Of a stretch of DNA of 6,837 bases, positions 6,740 to 6,837 are shown in pieces (the stretch's first letter is position 1; the number at the start of each line of letters is the position of its first letter). The stretch is from the NCBI GenBank assembly GCA_029554925.1, contig JAKPUV010000683.1:1-6837 (forward strand), given 5' to 3'. The notes beneath the pieces were generated by a model. It was given only the letters and a program-made list of their open reading frames with translations, was not told the origin of the DNA and ran no database searches. The translations under genes and the position numbers were made by a program. This stretch comes from Candidatus Hydrogenedentota bacterium. GTDB taxonomy: Bacteria > Hydrogenedentota > Hydrogenedentia > Hydrogenedentales > CAITNO01.

Positions 6740-6772
6740 GAACCGTGCGTGCGGATCTCCCGCACACGGCTC
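6740..6772 (-). ncRNA. Group II intron domain V
   Basis: The 33-base minus-strand hairpin begins GAGCCGTGTGCGG, has a GAGA loop region and closes with TCCGCACGCACGGTTC. The AGC catalytic triad is at bases 2-4 of the hairpin. Outer pairing is nine pairs (with G-U wobbles), then a two-base bulge, then a short upper stem, as known domain V structures have. It is one base shorter than the usual 34 bases. It matches the domain V pattern GAGCCG...CGGTTC closely. Confidence 0.88.
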
Positions 6773-6837
6773 TCCGGTTGATGGTGTTACCCCGTAGGGG
6801 ACTGAACGGCCAGTGCATGGGCTGTCGTCAGGCAGAA

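Larger units (their letters stand above)
6698..6837 (-). mobile_element. Group II intron, 3' terminal part (5' part outside the window)
   Basis: Read on the minus strand, the right edge contains a domain V hairpin followed immediately by a domain VI hairpin with a bulged A eight bases from a 3' end in ...ACCCCTAT. That is the canonical order and spacing of the catalytic end of a bacterial group II intron. The 3' splice boundary is placed between 6698 (last intron base) and 6697 (first exon base). Domains I-IV and any reverse transcriptase/maturase gene would lie beyond 6837. A reading frame open from the edge to TAA 6789-6787 (17 codons including stop, ending AVQSPTG) may or may not be the end of an intron protein. 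No RT, maturase or endonuclease motif is visible in it. The structural class cannot be assigned from this fragment. Confidence 0.85.

Noticed and set aside
6472..6765. Minus-strand open frame of 97 codons starting MREIRTHGSEGG
   Set aside because: It starts within intron domain V, runs through domain VI, the splice site and the stem-loop repeats. Such peptides are a known artefact of translating domain V.

Overview
The window is a G+C-rich bacterial chromosome segment. It looks like the planctomycete/Lentisphaerae/Hydrogenedentota type of genome. Three things suggest this: a DUF1559-like prepilin-type protein with the N-terminal segment common in those phyla (GFTLIELL, then LPALARARE, then NNLKQWG) and a C-terminal H-x(n)-DG motif; Tat-exported sialidase-fold proteins; and a secreted DUF4832-type protein. 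The phylum is inferred from these protein styles and is not proven.

Layout: (1) Positions 1-792 (+) hold the 3' part of a sialidase-like Asp-box protein that is cut by the left edge. (2) Positions 802-1806 (-) hold a type II secretion/type IV pilin-like protein. It converges on gene 1 with only 9 bases between the stops and has a near-consensus sigma-70 promoter. (3) Positions 1934-3316 (+) hold a Tat-exported sialidase-fold protein, divergent from the pilin gene. (4) Positions 3362-4822 (+) hold a Tat-exported protein that resembles the L-fucose/L-arabinose isomerase fold. It lies 45 bases downstream of (3) with a strong Shine-Dalgarno, so the two are probably one operon. (5) Positions 4919-6331 (+) hold a Sec-exported glycoside-hydrolase-like barrel with a DUF4832-type C-terminus and probably its own promoter. 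(6) Positions 6332-6697 carry no credible gene. They hold a terminator-like fold, a G-tract, structured sequence and a compact cluster of three stem-loops. (7) From 6698 to the right edge is the 3' end of a group II intron on the minus strand, with recognisable domains V and VI and a canonical 3' end. The rest of the intron lies outside the window.

Working together: genes 1, 3, 4 and 5 are all proteins of carbohydrate-active folds. The three with a visible N-terminus carry export signals (two Tat, one Sec), which fits a periplasmic or extracellular glycan-handling cluster, possibly for deoxysugar- or uronate-rich polymers. The substrate cannot be read from sequence. The least expected observations are an isomerase-fold protein with a strong Tat signal and a group II intron whose 3' exon is a field of stem-loop repeats.
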